Positions 28,161-38,039 of a stretch of DNA of 64,000 nt are shown piece by piece; position 1 is the first letter of the stretch, and every line of letters begins with the position of its first letter. Origin of the DNA: an uncultured Litorivicinus sp. Lineage in GTDB: Bacteria; Pseudomonadota; Gammaproteobacteria; Pseudomonadales; Litorivicinaceae. The stretch is taken from contig CACJLQ010000001.1 of NCBI GenBank assembly GCA_902594275.1, positions 1-64,000 on the forward strand. Reading direction: 5' to 3'. Both the position numbers and the translations under genes were made by a program. The notes under the pieces were generated by a model. That model ran no database searches. It saw nothing but the letters and a program-made list of their open reading frames with translations, and was not told the origin of the DNA.

Positions 28161-28731
28161 ATCTACTCCACTTAGCAAGGCGTTGTCCTAGACGAACCGC
28201 CATTTCGCGTTCATGCTGGCGGAGTGCGTTGGCATCCAAATGAGTGGGGCCATAGGGCGTTCCGCCACCTTCTATCGCGGCCAAACCAGGATCGGAATAC
28301 GGGCAACCCATAACCACCATCCCATGATGTAACAGTGGAGTCAGCATGGATTGAAGGACCGCTTCATGACCACCGTGCAATGACGATGCCGATGCGAAAA
28401 CACCGGCAGGCTTATCAATCATTTCACCAGACAGCCAGAGGTCAGAGGTGGTTTCTAAAAACCCTTTAAGTGGAGCTGCCATCGTGCCAAATCGGGAAGG
28501 TGAACCCAGTGCCAGACCATGACAGTCTCTCAAATCGTCTTTGGTCGCAAAGAGATACCCATCCTCATTCTCAAACTGATCGCCGCTCGGTTCTGCATAG
28601 CAGGGCGAGAACGCTGGAACAGTTCGCAGTTTTGCCTCGCAACCCGCGTTCTCAATGCCAGTAGCGATCGCCTCTGCCAGTGAGGCAACGTGACCAGTCC
28701 GGCTGTAAAAAAGAACTAAAATCTGTGTCAT
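28153..28731 (-). CDS. wrbA: NAD(P)H:quinone oxidoreductase, WrbA-type flavoprotein
   Basis: A 192-residue flavodoxin-fold protein that performs two-electron quinone reduction. The FMN phosphate loop is [14 protein letters not shown], and [18 protein letters not shown] and the aromatic segment around [12 protein letters not shown] follow the WrbA family. The ATG overlaps the proS stop (ATGA) and the end overlaps the DUF2069 start, giving a coupled proS-wrbA-DUF2069 set. Confidence 0.9.
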   Translation of the reverse strand: MTQILVLFYSRTGHVASLAEAIATGIENAGCEAKLRTVPAFSPCYAEPSGDQFENEDGYLFATKDDLRDCHGLALGSPSRFGTMAAPLKGFLETTSDLWLSGEMIDKPAGVFASASSLHGGHEAVLQSMLTPLLHHGMVVMGCPYSDPGLAAIEGGGTPYGPTHLDANALRQHEREMAVRLGQRLAKWSRYD

Positions 28732-30437
28732 TCAATTGCCATCATAATATTAACAACCCGATCCAGAGGTATACGCGAAGCCTCGTAATCGGTTCTTTGT
28801 TTGAGTTCGACTTCTGACTCTTCAAGTGTTTTGCTACTCACCACAATGCGAACTGGGATCCCGATGAGATCCATGTCGGCAAAGCGAGGGCCAGGCCCCA
28901 TATTCCGATCATCGAGTAACACATCCAATCCGCGATCCTGAAGCTCTTGCTGGATACGAAGGGCTTCAGTATCGACTGATGGATTTTTATTACCGCCAAT
29001 CGGCACAATGCAAACGTCAAACGGTGCTAATGAGGACGGCCAGCAGATTCCTCGTTCATCATGACGCTGCTCAATCGCCGCAGCAACAATGCGCGTCACT
29101 CCGATCCCGTAGCAACCCATATACAGGGTCGACTGTCTACCGTGTTCATCGAGGACCGTCGCATTCATTGCCTCAGAATATTTCTGCCCAAGCTGGAATA
29201 CATGGCCAACCTCGATCCCTCGACGGATCAGATAGGTCCCCGATCCATCCGGTGTCGGATCCCCTTCAATGGCATTCCGTAAATCCGCGACTTCGGGCTC
29301 ATCACAATCACGGTCCCAATTGATACCGAAATAGTGCCATCCATCTTGATTTGCGCCGGCCCCAAAATCAGAGCAGACCGCAGCTTGGTGGTCAGCAATG
29401 ATCGGGATTGGACAGTTAACGGGACCCAGTGAACCGGGTCCCGCGTCCATCATGGATCTGATTTCGCTTTCTGTTGCAAACGCAAGTGGGCTTGCAACCA
29501 TCGCATGTTTTTCTGCTTTGACCTCATTCAATGTGTGGTCGCCGCGAATGATGAGGGCAATGAAGTCCGATTCACAAAGATCAGACGCACGGACGATGAG
29601 TGTTTTAACTGTTTGCTCGATTGCCAGATCAAAGTCTTTGACGAGTGCTTCGATTGTTTTTTGCGTCGGTGTCTCGACTTTACGCATCGCTTCGCCAGGC
29701 GCTTGGCGGGTACCTGAGGCAACACATTCCGCTTTTTCAATGTTGGCTGCGTAGTCAGACCCATTGGAAAAAACGATGTCGTCCTCACCAGAATCCGCAA
29801 GGACATGGAATTCCTGTGATCCACTGCCACCGATCGCACCTGAATCGGCGAGTACCGCTCGATAGTCGAGCCCGAATCGATCAAAAATCCGACAGTAGGC
29901 GTCATACATCGCAAGGTAGCTTTGCCGCATTCCATCTTCATTGATATCGAATGAGTAGGCATCCTTCATGATGAACTCTCTCGAGCGCATCACCCCAAAC
30001 CGTGGACGAACTTCGTCACGAAACTTGGTCTGGACCTGGTATAGATTGAGCGGTAATTGTTTATAGGAGCTGACTTCACGACGGATAATATCCGTGACGA
30101 CTTCCTCATGCGTCGGCCCCAAGCAGAAGTCCCGTTCATGTCGATCTTGTAGACGCAGGAGTTCAGGACCAAAATGGGCCCAGCGACCAGACTCCTGCCA
30201 TAGCTCGGCAGGTTGAACGCCAGACATCAGAATTTCTTGTGCCCCTGCACGGTCCATCTCTTCGCGAACAATCTGCTCAACTTTCTTGAGGACTCGTAAG
30301 CCGAGTGGTAACCATGTGTAAAGACCTGAAGCGAGTTGTCGAATCATGCCTGCGCGCAACATTAATTTATGGCTAATTACCACTGTGTCAACGGGATCTT
30401 CTTTTAATGTTGGCAGTAACAGTTGGGAGGTCCGCAT
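28728..30437 (-). CDS. proS: Prolyl-tRNA synthetase, bacterial type
   Basis: A 569-residue class II synthetase charging tRNA-Pro. The N-terminal catalytic core includes [20 protein letters not shown] and [11 protein letters not shown] YbaK-like editing insertion occupies the middle, typical of the bacterial form. [12 protein letters not shown] is motif 3, and a C-terminal anticodon-binding domain follows ([11 protein letters not shown]-like region). The ATG at 30437 ([15 protein letters not shown]) fits the family start; an ATG at 30458 would add seven residues. Confidence 0.95.
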   Translation of the reverse strand: MRTSQLLLPTLKEDPVDTVVISHKLMLRAGMIRQLASGLYTWLPLGLRVLKKVEQIVREEMDRAGAQEILMSGVQPAELWQESGRWAHFGPELLRLQDRHERDFCLGPTHEEVVTDIIRREVSSYKQLPLNLYQVQTKFRDEVRPRFGVMRSREFIMKDAYSFDINEDGMRQSYLAMYDAYCRIFDRFGLDYRAVLADSGAIGGSGSQEFHVLADSGEDDIVFSNGSDYAANIEKAECVASGTRQAPGEAMRKVETPTQKTIEALVKDFDLAIEQTVKTLIVRASDLCESDFIALIIRGDHTLNEVKAEKHAMVASPLAFATESEIRSMMDAGPGSLGPVNCPIPIIADHQAAVCSDFGAGANQDGWHYFGINWDRDCDEPEVADLRNAIEGDPTPDGSGTYLIRRGIEVGHVFQLGQKYSEAMNATVLDEHGRQSTLYMGCYGIGVTRIVAAAIEQRHDERGICWPSSLAPFDVCIVPIGGNKNPSVDTEALRIQQELQDRGLDVLLDDRNMGPGPRFADMDLIGIPVRIVVSSKTLEESEVELKQRTDYEASRIPLDRVVNIMMAIE

Positions 30438-30502
30438 ATCGCATCCATTTATAATCATTTGGAAAGGCTGAAGTATACCGGGCTTCGGCCTTCAGGAGTG
30501 GA

Positions 30503-30715
30503 ATGCATCCAGTATCTTGTTTGGACCGGGGGTTTTCGAGTCAATTCGATGGTGATTTCGGTTGTTTGCTCGCGGCAGGGAGTACCGGGTTGATTGAACC
30601 TGATAAAGATCTCACCCTATCGGTGGTGATTCGAACGATCGAGCAACAGGTATCTAATCTCGTCCTTGGTTTGCGAAGTGTTTTGGTTGTTGACTCCGTG
30701 TTGCAGGATGAATAG
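30503..30715 (+). CDS. Small hypothetical protein
   Basis: A 70-codon open frame with AGGAG at about 30496-30500 just before the ATG, in the 316-base space between divergent proS and the convergent acetyltransferase gene. The product has no membrane segment or signal peptide and matches nothing I know. The second half (TLSVVIRTIEQQVSNLVLGLRS) could be an amphipathic helix pair. The good ribosome-binding site is the only strong evidence, so this may be a real small gene or chance. Confidence 0.4.
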   Translation: MHPVSCLDRGFSSQFDGDFGCLLAAGSTGLIEPDKDLTLSVVIRTIEQQVSNLVLGLRSVLVVDSVLQDE

Positions 30716-30753
30716 CAAGAATGTTTGTTAAAGGGCCAATTTGCTGGAATTTC

Positions 30754-31905
30754 TTAAAAGTGAAGAGATTCGTCGGATAATCTAAACGGCGTATGTTCAT
30801 CGCATGCGCGAAAATAGTGATCGATATGCATCTGTTCTTTACGCAAGAACTGTTCGATCGCTCCGGCGAATTCCTGATTTTCAATCCAATGCAAGCTTCG
30901 TGTTTTGACCGGTCTAAATCCGCGCGCAATTTTATGTTCACCCTGAGCTCCGGGATCAAAGCGAGCGATCCCTTGCTCGATCGCATCCTCAATCCATTGG
31001 TGAAAACAGGTCTCAAAGTGCAGACAATCGACCTCATGTAGAGCGCCCCAGTAGCGACCGTAAAGGGTCGTCGCATCACGAAGGCAAAATGACATTGCGA
31101 TCCGTTGATTCTGCCTGATCGCAAAGGCGACCCGGATCGCATCAGGGATCCGTTCAATCGCATATTCAAAAAATTCACGAGTCAAATAGCCAAGGCTTCC
31201 ACGGAGCCGATAGGTCATCTGATAACACTGAAAAAGTGTATCAATCGTCTCATCAGTCATGTCCCTGCCACTCAACCTTTCGAAAGTGATACCCTGCTCA
31301 GCAACACGCCGCCGCTCTCTTCTGGCTTGTTTCCGCCGCTTTGAGTTGAATGTCGCAAGATGATCATCAAAGCACTGAAATCCCTGATTAAACCAGTGAA
31401 ATTGGACACCAGATCGTTCGAGCCACGAGTCGCCCGCTTGTAAATTTTGCGAGCTCTCTTCGTCTGGAAATAATATGTGCCAGCTCGAGACTCTTCCCAA
31501 CAGTTCCTCTTTAAGCACGGTCAACAACTGAGTCGTCACTGCTTCTCGATCAGCATTTTTTTTGATGAGAATACGCGGGCCGGTCGCCGGGGTGAATGGA
31601 ACGGCGGTCACGCATTTTGGATAGTAGTTGAGGCCGTGCCGGTGGTAGGCGTCAGCCCAAGCCCAATCGAATACATATTCACCGTATGAGTCAGATTTTA
31701 AGTAGCAAACCATCGCACCAACTAATTCATTATTCTCGGTGACAGACGCATAAAGTGGTCTCCAACCTGTGCCCTCTCCAACGCTTTTGGAGTCTTCGAG
31801 CGCGGATAGAAACCCGTGCAATAACCCTGGGTAGCACGATGGATTTAAGGCATCCCACGAAGCTGGGGAGAAGGCATGGATCGACAGGTGAAGCCCTGCT
31901 TGCAT
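30754..31905 (-). CDS. GNAT-fold acetyltransferase, FemAB-like (DUF482)
   Basis: A 383-residue cytoplasmic protein of the FemAB-like GNAT group (DUF482 / peptidogalycan-type). Blocks visible are FDWAWADAYHRHGLNYYPK, KRRKQARRERRR, the CYQMTYRLRGSLGYL segment and FDPGAQGEHKIARGFRPV near the C-terminus, all typical of that family. Its acceptor is not known; aminoacyl or acyl transfer is the expected chemistry. It is followed downstream by nothing on the same strand and preceded by the DUF3108 gene. Confidence 0.87.
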   Translation of the reverse strand: MQAGLHLSIHAFSPASWDALNPSCYPGLLHGFLSALEDSKSVGEGTGWRPLYASVTENNELVGAMVCYLKSDSYGEYVFDWAWADAYHRHGLNYYPKCVTAVPFTPATGPRILIKKNADREAVTTQLLTVLKEELLGRVSSWHILFPDEESSQNLQAGDSWLERSGVQFHWFNQGFQCFDDHLATFNSKRRKQARRERRRVAEQGITFERLSGRDMTDETIDTLFQCYQMTYRLRGSLGYLTREFFEYAIERIPDAIRVAFAIRQNQRIAMSFCLRDATTLYGRYWGALHEVDCLHFETCFHQWIEDAIEQGIARFDPGAQGEHKIARGFRPVKTRSLHWIENQEFAGAIEQFLRKEQMHIDHYFRACDEHTPFRLSDESLHF

Positions 31906-31920
31906 ATGTACCCTTTGTCG

Positions 31921-32613
31921 CTAGGGCGTCCCTGCTTTTTTGAAAGCTTTGAGCGTCAATGCAAAAAGCCGTTTCCTATCTTTTTTCTTGAGTTGAACCA
32001 GTTGATAATCAAGCGAGGGTGCAAGCCAAAATTCAAATTGGCGCTTGGGGTCTGGATTATCATCGGTGAGCATAAACTTCTGTGCGTCAATCCGGCCATA
32101 GGGCGTATCGAGCGTCTCAATCTCACCTGCGACCACGGAACGCTCTTTGACATCGTTCCCCTCAACCATGGTGATCGACCTAGGTAACGAACGCCCGTTT
32201 TTCAAAAGATAGGCGAGCTGCAGACGGAATCCTAATGGATCGATGGCGTCAGCTGGAATCGTCATTTCTGCACGTTCTGGCTCATGGAGCCAAGTCAGCG
32301 ATTGTTTATTCCAGTTGAATCGAAAAGTCCGGCCAGTCGTTCGTCCGAAAACGCTCTGCGTGTAGTTGTAATCGAGGGGCTTCCACCCGTTCTCGTCAGT
32401 GAATAACAAATGAGTCGTTTCATTTGCTGAGCCAATACTGGCTTTCGCATTGAGGATCATCTCATAGCGATCACCATTTTGTTGCAGGGTCTCAATGGCC
32501 TCAGCTTCGAGTTTGATTCCTACGCTCCAAATCATGTTGTATTTTGCTTCATAGCCTTGCGAAAAGGCTGGTGGAGCAATAAATAAAACGATCAGTGAAA
32601 TTCCTCTCAACAT
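31921..32613 (-). CDS. DUF3108 periplasmic protein
   Basis: A 230-residue protein with a signal peptide (LRGISLIVLFIAPPAFSQG), so exported. The body fits DUF3108: an early YEAKYNM strand, repeated beta strands, and the conserved TLDTPYGRIDAQKF and FWLAPSLDYQLVQL. Function unknown. DUF3108 genes regularly follow purN in gammaproteobacteria; here the start overlaps the purN stop by 7 bases. Confidence 0.88.
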   Translation of the reverse strand: MLRGISLIVLFIAPPAFSQGYEAKYNMIWSVGIKLEAEAIETLQQNGDRYEMILNAKASIGSANETTHLLFTDENGWKPLDYNYTQSVFGRTTGRTFRFNWNKQSLTWLHEPERAEMTIPADAIDPLGFRLQLAYLLKNGRSLPRSITMVEGNDVKERSVVAGEIETLDTPYGRIDAQKFMLTDDNPDPKRQFEFWLAPSLDYQLVQLKKKDRKRLFALTLKAFKKAGTP

Positions 32614-33185
32614 GCGACAACTCCCAGTGACAGGTCACGAATGACGGCGGGGTACAAACTGTGTTCGGCTTCAAGGACTCTTTGTCTTAGCGACTCTTCA
32701 GAGTCGTGAGCATAGATAGGTACCTCGACTTGGCGAATTATGCCGCCTGAATCCAGCTCTTCTGTGACCCAGTGAACAGTCGCACCGGCGGTTGAATCCC
32801 CCGCTTCAATCGCACGGCGATGCGTGTTGAGCCCTTTATATTTCGGCAGCAATGATGGATGGACATTGACCAAGCGATTCGCGTAGTGGTTCACAAACTG
32901 AGCTGTCAGAATTCGCATAAATCCGGCCAACACAATCAAATCGGCCTCGTAGTTATCAATCACTGACATGAGTGCTCGATCAAATTGATACCGATCGGGA
33001 TAGCGCTTGTGAGACAGGACTGTCGTTGCAATGTTGGCTCGCTTAGCGCGCTCGAGGCCAAACGCCTGCGCTTTGTTGGAGACAACACCAACGACTTCAG
33101 CATCACCAAGAAGCCCTCTGATTTGCCAGTCGATGAGAGCCTGAAGATTGCTGCCATCTCCTGAGATTAGGCAAATAACTCGCAT
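32607..33185 (-). CDS. purN: Phosphoribosylglycinamide formyltransferase
   Basis: A 192-residue enzyme of purine synthesis that formylates GAR using 10-formyl-THF. The phosphate loop is SGDGSNLQAL, and the catalytic histidine is in HPSLLPKYKGLNTHRRAI. The TVHWVTEELDSGGIIRQ segment carries the catalytic aspartate. Its ATG abuts the purM stop, forming purM-purN-DUF3108. Confidence 0.96.
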   Translation of the reverse strand: MRVICLISGDGSNLQALIDWQIRGLLGDAEVVGVVSNKAQAFGLERAKRANIATTVLSHKRYPDRYQFDRALMSVIDNYEADLIVLAGFMRILTAQFVNHYANRLVNVHPSLLPKYKGLNTHRRAIEAGDSTAGATVHWVTEELDSGGIIRQVEVPIYAHDSEESLRQRVLEAEHSLYPAVIRDLSLGVVAC

Positions 33186-34249
33186 TACGCGAACGCTCCT
33201 GAAAAAACGACTGAATCAGTCTCGCGTTCGGTGAGCTCGCCGATAATGAGTGGTTGTTCTCCGGTTGAGGCGAGTACCTCGGTGACGCCTTTAACGTGTT
33301 GTGGTGCGCAGAACATGACAAACCCAATCCCGCAGTTAAATGTCCTGAGCATCTCATCGGCACCCACATCACCCTGCGCTTCAAGCCACTTGAAAATCGC
33401 CGGAAGGGTCCAGCGATCGAGATCGATATGCGCAGTTAAATGATCACCAAAAGATCGTGGGAGATTCTCCTGAAACCCACCGCCGGTGATATGAACAGCA
33501 CCGGTCACATGACCGGTTGCCATCGCTTCTAGCACAGTTTTGACGTAAATCCGAGTCGGTTGCATGACTGCGTCGAGTACTGTCGAATCCGGAGTGAGAT
33601 GTTCGGTTTCAGGATTGATCGCTGCGTGCGCAATAATTTTTCGAATCAACGAGTATCCATTACTGTGAGGACCCGAGGAGGGCAGTCCAATGATGACATC
33701 GCCCACGTTGACTCCATTGCCGTTGAGAATTTGAGATTCTTCGGCAACCCCAACGCAAAAGCCAGCCAGATCGTAGTCACCATTTTGGTACATGCCCGGC
33801 ATTTCCGCTGTTTCTCCGCCCGCAAGAGCGCAACCGGAGAGTTCGCATCCGTGAGCAATTGATGCGATCACTGTTTCGGCAACATCGACATCGAGCTCGC
33901 CAGTTGCGTAGTAGTCTAGAAAAAATAATGGTTCGGCGTTGGCGACAATTAGGTCATTGACACACATTGCAACGAGATCTTCTCCGATTTGGCGGTGTCG
34001 CTGATAATCGATTGCTAATTTCAATTTCGTCCCGACACCATCTGTCCCCGAGACAAGTACTGGATTCTGATACCCCTCAGGGATCTTGAACAATGCTCCA
34101 AACCCACCAAGGGCGCCGAGAGATTCTTTGCGAGCAGTTCGTTTTGCGTGTGGTTTGATGCGTTCGACGAGAGCGTTTCCTGCATCAATATCAACACCAG
34201 CGTCTCGATATGAGAGACCTACCTGATGATCTTGACTCATTGACTTCAT
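33185..34249 (-). CDS. purM: Phosphoribosylformylglycinamidine cyclo-ligase
   Basis: A 354-residue AIR synthetase of purine biosynthesis. SYRDAGVDIDAGN at the N-terminus, GTDGVGTKLKLA, FFLDYYATGELD, GGETAEMPGMY and the late HITGGGFQENLPR are hallmark blocks. AGGAAG before the ATG at 34249 supports that start over the ATG at 34240. It is divergent from the DUF2066-hda pair across a 67-base spacer, the usual gammaproteobacterial arrangement. Confidence 0.96.
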   Translation of the reverse strand: MKSMSQDHQVGLSYRDAGVDIDAGNALVERIKPHAKRTARKESLGALGGFGALFKIPEGYQNPVLVSGTDGVGTKLKLAIDYQRHRQIGEDLVAMCVNDLIVANAEPLFFLDYYATGELDVDVAETVIASIAHGCELSGCALAGGETAEMPGMYQNGDYDLAGFCVGVAEESQILNGNGVNVGDVIIGLPSSGPHSNGYSLIRKIIAHAAINPETEHLTPDSTVLDAVMQPTRIYVKTVLEAMATGHVTGAVHITGGGFQENLPRSFGDHLTAHIDLDRWTLPAIFKWLEAQGDVGADEMLRTFNCGIGFVMFCAPQHVKGVTEVLASTGEQPLIIGELTERETDSVVFSGAFA

Positions 34250-34316
34250 AGCTTCCTGCGTGAATGGTTGCAGAAGTGTATCATTTGCCGACTAACCAGA
34301 ACCAATGTGAGGTTTC

Positions 34317-35336
34317 ATGACAGTACGATTTTTTTTCGTCATCACATGTTTGCTCTCGTCGACAGTCAAGGCGCTCGAATATCGGATCGAGGTCGAAGAG
34401 CCTTCGTTATTTAATGTCGAGGAGGCAATCGTGAATACCATTCATGGAGCCGCTGAGCGGTTGACAGGAATTCCTGAAGCACAGATGGTCAGTACTGCAC
34501 CTGATCTTTTCAGTTTGTCCGAGGCGTTAGTCAACTCCTACGGCTATGATGGCGATACATTCATCGTCGATATTGATGTTGATGGATTGAAAAGTCGTCT
34601 TGAGACGGCAGGTATTGCTTTGTGGGAATCTGAGCGCCCTGAGTTCCTCATTTGGGCGACTGAGGAACGCGGCCTCGAGCGCTTGATGGTGGGTCAGGAA
34701 TCCAACCTGATCATCGATCGACTGATGGCTGCAAGTGAGCGCTTTGGTGTACCGGTACAGCGTCCCCTGATGGATCTTGAAGATACGTTGGCGCTGTCTC
34801 CTGCGGAGATTTGGGGCGAGTTCGCTGGTGCAGTGACGAATGCCTCTGCGCGATACGGTATCGCGAACATCGTGGTAATTGGTGATCGGCCAGAGCGGCA
34901 AATGTTGAAATATTGGTTATTCGAATCCAATGGTGAGTATCGTGCTGGGGAGATCACTGGTGTTGACGAGGATGCACGAGCTTATGCGTTGATTGAAGTG
35001 ATAATGCAGTACGCCAGATCGATTTCGGGAACCATGGAACCTGTGCAAGTTGCTGTGTTGGAGAAACGTGAGTCACTCACATCCTTTAGACCACGTGAAG
35101 ACAATGTCGCAGGACAATGGACGGTGAGGGTCGAATATCGTGACGTGATTCGTTTAATGGATTTGATGGATCATCTTGAGGCATCGGAAGGGGTGACGAT
35201 CGAAGCCACAGAAATTCGGTCTACAGAGGCGTCAATGGTATTGAATACCGGCTTGTCACTGGGTGCTACCGATGACTTGGTATCGTCTTTCGAGTCGATA
35301 CAATTTATTTCGCCTTTGGTTTATTCGCTGAAGTGA
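34317..35336 (+). CDS. DUF2066 periplasmic protein
   Basis: A 339-residue protein with a signal peptide (RFFFVITCLLSSTVKA). The body fits DUF2066, a family found upstream of hda and divergent from purM in Pseudomonas-like genomes, with no known function. Landmarks are LVNSYGYDGDTFIVDID and the central RFGVPVQRPLMDLED region. Its TGA overlaps the hda start (GTGA). Confidence 0.88.
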   Translation: MTVRFFFVITCLLSSTVKALEYRIEVEEPSLFNVEEAIVNTIHGAAERLTGIPEAQMVSTAPDLFSLSEALVNSYGYDGDTFIVDIDVDGLKSRLETAGIALWESERPEFLIWATEERGLERLMVGQESNLIIDRLMAASERFGVPVQRPLMDLEDTLALSPAEIWGEFAGAVTNASARYGIANIVVIGDRPERQMLKYWLFESNGEYRAGEITGVDEDARAYALIEVIMQYARSISGTMEPVQVAVLEKRESLTSFRPREDNVAGQWTVRVEYRDVIRLMDLMDHLEASEGVTIEATEIRSTEASMVLNTGLSLGATDDLVSSFESIQFISPLVYSLK

Positions 35337-36028
35337 CTCAACACAAGCAACCGATCCAAGAGATCTTGAATCTCGAGCGACCAGCAGGATACTCGTTGGA
35401 ATGCTGGGTCGAAACCAACCAACATCAGATGATCATATCCCATGTCGATGATTCGCTTCATGGTCGCTCCGACGAGCTTTGGGTGTATGGCGCTCCAGGG
35501 GTCGGTAAAACGCATTTAGGCCTCGTGATCGCTGAGCGATTTCGGTTTGACTACTATGACTGTGGTGAGATCAATCCGGAAACTGTTCCTGAATTATTCG
35601 AGCATCTTGATGTGCAACGCGGGGTTATTCTCGATCGTGTCGATCGGTGGTTGAATCTCTCGGCATCAGAATCAGCATTATTCTCTTGGTGGAAGCGAAA
35701 AGAGAATGGACTGGTTCTGATTTCTGAGACCTCACCTCGAGCAGATGGATTCATCACGCTACCTGATTTAGCGAGCCGAGCACATGCAGCGATGATATTA
35801 CCCTTAGATGGCTTGGGTGATGAGGGCATCCGACATCTCTTCCAGTGCCAACTTCGACGTCTAAGAATTGAGTTGGCGCCAGAAGTCATTCGGTTTTTGA
35901 GTCCCAGGCTTCCGAGGAATCCATCCAAATTGATGGATTTGCTTGCTGTGATGGATCAAGAGAGCTTGCGGGATCAGCGAAAAATCACCGTTCCTTGGCT
36001 CAAACAGCGACTTTTACGCTTGTCATAA
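35333..36028 (+). CDS. hda: DnaA regulatory inactivator Hda
   Basis: A 231-residue AAA+ protein related to DnaA that, with the beta clamp, stimulates DnaA-ATP hydrolysis to limit re-initiation. Walker A is [12 protein letters not shown] Walker B-like strand is around [10 protein letters not shown], with an RV in place of the DE of active ATPases. The C-terminal lid ends with [18 protein letters not shown] start at 35333 overlapping the DUF2066 stop. The clamp-binding motif expected at the extreme N-terminus may correspond to the opening [11 protein letters not shown] but is not clear. Confidence 0.9.
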   Translation: MTQHKQPIQEILNLERPAGYSLECWVETNQHQMIISHVDDSLHGRSDELWVYGAPGVGKTHLGLVIAERFRFDYYDCGEINPETVPELFEHLDVQRGVILDRVDRWLNLSASESALFSWWKRKENGLVLISETSPRADGFITLPDLASRAHAAMILPLDGLGDEGIRHLFQCQLRRLRIELAPEVIRFLSPRLPRNPSKLMDLLAVMDQESLRDQRKITVPWLKQRLLRLS

Positions 36029-36054
36029 AATACTGACATTATTTTCAGTATTTT
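36027..36054 (+). promoter_or_regulatory. LexA-like SOS box upstream of recA (also possible hda terminator)
   Basis: A perfect 10-base inverted repeat, AAAATACTGA and TCAGTATTTT, separated by 8 bases. Its core at 36031-36050 reads TACTG-N10-CAGTA, the layout of gammaproteobacterial LexA boxes, though the half-site is CTGA rather than the usual CTGT. A -10-like TATAGT lies at 36092-36097. The position, 73 bases before recA, fits SOS control. As the repeat starts within the hda stop codon and ends in TTTT, it could also act as a terminator. Confidence 0.6.
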
Positions 36055-36122
36055 CTGCTGACAGAGCGCTCGAACATCGTTACTCTACACATATAGTTCA
36101 CATACACGAGAAGGGTATTTCA

Positions 36123-37166
36123 ATGGATGACAATCGTCGTAAAGCGCTTGATGCAGCTTTAAGTCAGATCGAACGACAGTTTGGTAAAGGTGCGGTAATG
36201 CGCATGGGGGACGCGCCTCGTGAATCGATTCCAGCGATTTCAACAGGGTCGTTAGGCCTCGACATCGCACTTGGCATCGGCGGTCTTCCAAAAGGTCGAA
36301 TTGTCGAAATCTATGGACCCGAGTCCTCGGGTAAAACGACGCTGACATTACAAACGATCGCAGAGTGTCAGAAAGCCGGCGGTACAGCAGCATTTATTGA
36401 CGCCGAACACGCACTAGACCCTGTGTATGCCGGTAAATTAGGCGTCAATGTGGATGATCTCCTCGTATCTCAGCCCGATACGGGTGAGCAAGCGTTGGAG
36501 ATTGCTGACATGCTAGTACGCTCGGGTAGCGTTGATATCTTGGTGGTTGACTCGGTTGCGGCTTTGACGCCGAGAGCTGAGATCGAAGGGGATATGGGTG
36601 ATACGCACGTTGGCCTGCAGGCTCGACTAATGAGCCAGGCACTTCGGAAAATCACAGGCAATATCAAACGGTCGAATTGTCTTGTGATCTTCATCAACCA
36701 GATTCGCATGAAGATCGGTGTGATGTTTGGTAACCCTGAAACCACAACCGGAGGTAATGCGCTGAAATTTTATAGTTCGGTGCGTTTGGATATCCGGCGC
36801 ATTGGTAGCGTGAAGCAAGGCGACGAGGTCGTTGGTAACGAAACTCGCGTCAAAGTGGTGAAGAACAAAGTATCGCCACCATTCCGCCAAGCTGAGTTCC
36901 AGGTCATGTATGGACAAGGCATCTACCATATGGGGGAGGTGCTGGATCTCGGTGTGCAAGAAGGCTTGGTTGAAAAGTCTGGGGCCTGGTATTCCTATAG
37001 TGGTCAGCGAATTGGCCAAGGGAAAGCAAATGCGGCTCAGTTCCTCGATGAAAATCGCGTAATGGCCGATGAAATCGAAAAAATGCTCAGAGATCGGTTG
37101 CTTGCTTCTCCAGTGTCTGCTGAAGATACTCCAGAGGATGTTACTGAGACACCATCTGAGGAGTAA
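36123..37166 (+). CDS. recA: Recombinase RecA
   Basis: A 347-residue recombinase that loads on single-stranded DNA, catalyses strand exchange and triggers LexA self-cleavage. Walker A is [10 protein letters not shown], Walker B is [11 protein letters not shown], and the L2-region block [18 protein letters not shown] is intact. The sequence is strongly gammaproteobacterial. AGAAGGG lies upstream of the ATG. The next gene is a TauE-type permease; recX is not downstream but at 57144, beside alaS. Confidence 0.98.
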   Translation: MDDNRRKALDAALSQIERQFGKGAVMRMGDAPRESIPAISTGSLGLDIALGIGGLPKGRIVEIYGPESSGKTTLTLQTIAECQKAGGTAAFIDAEHALDPVYAGKLGVNVDDLLVSQPDTGEQALEIADMLVRSGSVDILVVDSVAALTPRAEIEGDMGDTHVGLQARLMSQALRKITGNIKRSNCLVIFINQIRMKIGVMFGNPETTTGGNALKFYSSVRLDIRRIGSVKQGDEVVGNETRVKVVKNKVSPPFRQAEFQVMYGQGIYHMGEVLDLGVQEGLVEKSGAWYSYSGQRIGQGKANAAQFLDENRVMADEIEKMLRDRLLASPVSAEDTPEDVTETPSEE

Positions 37167-37190
37167 CGGTCCGACAGTGGTATTTGCCGC

Positions 37191-37961
37191 GTGGGAGCGA
37201 CTCTAATATTAGATCCCTTTTTTTGGGGTCTTGCATTGCTCGGACTCACTATCGTTGGTGTTTCCAAGGGCGGATTTGGCGGTGGTCTTGGAGTTGTCGG
37301 TGTGCCTTTTATCGCGGCAGCGATCCCGGTCAATCAGGCGGCAGCGATCATGTTACCTTGCTTGATCATAATGGATCTCACAGGTATCTACGGCTGGCGT
37401 GGACAATGGTGTTGGGAGCAACTCAAGCGATTGTTGCCGGCGGCGGGTGTTGGTGTTTGCTTCGGCGCACTCAGTTTTCATCTGCTGTCAGACAACGCGC
37501 TTCGCATCATGATCGGGCTGATTGGTCTTGGGTTTGGAATGCAATGGTGGGTTCAGCACGTGGGCTTCATGCAATCAGTCGGGCAGGAAGTGCCTCGAGC
37601 GTGGCATACTCGCTGCTGGAGCATGATTGCTGGATTTACCAGTTTTAGTGTGCACGCAGGTGGACCGCCACTTCAGATTGCGTTGCTGCCACAAAAGCTT
37701 GATCCCAAGATTTATGCGGCCACGACGGTGGTATTCTTTACCTTCGTTAATTTGATCAAAGTAGTTCCATATTACTGGTTAGACCAGTTTACCCAAGAAG
37801 TTTTGTGGACTGCTCTGATTCTTGCCCCAGTTGGACCCTTCGCAGTTCGACTCGGAATCCTGCTAAATAAAAAGGTTTCAGCACTTTGGTTTTATCGCGT
37901 GTGTTACTTCGGTTTGGTGATATCGAGCCTACGACTCCTCACTATTGGTATGACCACTTAG
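37191..37961 (+). CDS. TauE/SafE-family sulfite/anion exporter
   Basis: A 256-residue inner-membrane permease with about eight helices. The opening repeat GVSKGGFGGGLGVVGVPFIA is the family hallmark, with the second repeat at GFTSFSVHAGGPPLQIALLP. GTG start at 37191, 24 bases after recA, with no strong Shine-Dalgarno. Family members export sulfite, sulfoacetate or related anions. Given the DMSP genes elsewhere in the window a sulfur substrate is possible but unproven. Confidence 0.88.
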   Translation: MGATLILDPFFWGLALLGLTIVGVSKGGFGGGLGVVGVPFIAAAIPVNQAAAIMLPCLIIMDLTGIYGWRGQWCWEQLKRLLPAAGVGVCFGALSFHLLSDNALRIMIGLIGLGFGMQWWVQHVGFMQSVGQEVPRAWHTRCWSMIAGFTSFSVHAGGPPLQIALLPQKLDPKIYAATTVVFFTFVNLIKVVPYYWLDQFTQEVLWTALILAPVGPFAVRLGILLNKKVSALWFYRVCYFGLVISSLRLLTIGMTT

Positions 37962-38039
37962 TCGGATCGTAACCACTCGCTTGTGATAGTCTTTTAACAA
38001 ATAAATTTCATCCAATCGTCGATCCAAGAAGGTGATTCC

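Noticed and set aside
30470-30500. CTGAAG/CTTCAG hairpin in front of proS as an attenuator or terminator
   Set aside because: Interrupted stem, no T-run in the proS direction and no leader peptide seen.
30654-31178. 174-codon minus-strand frame overlapping the FemAB-like gene
   Set aside because: Out-of-frame shadow of the well-supported acetyltransferase gene.
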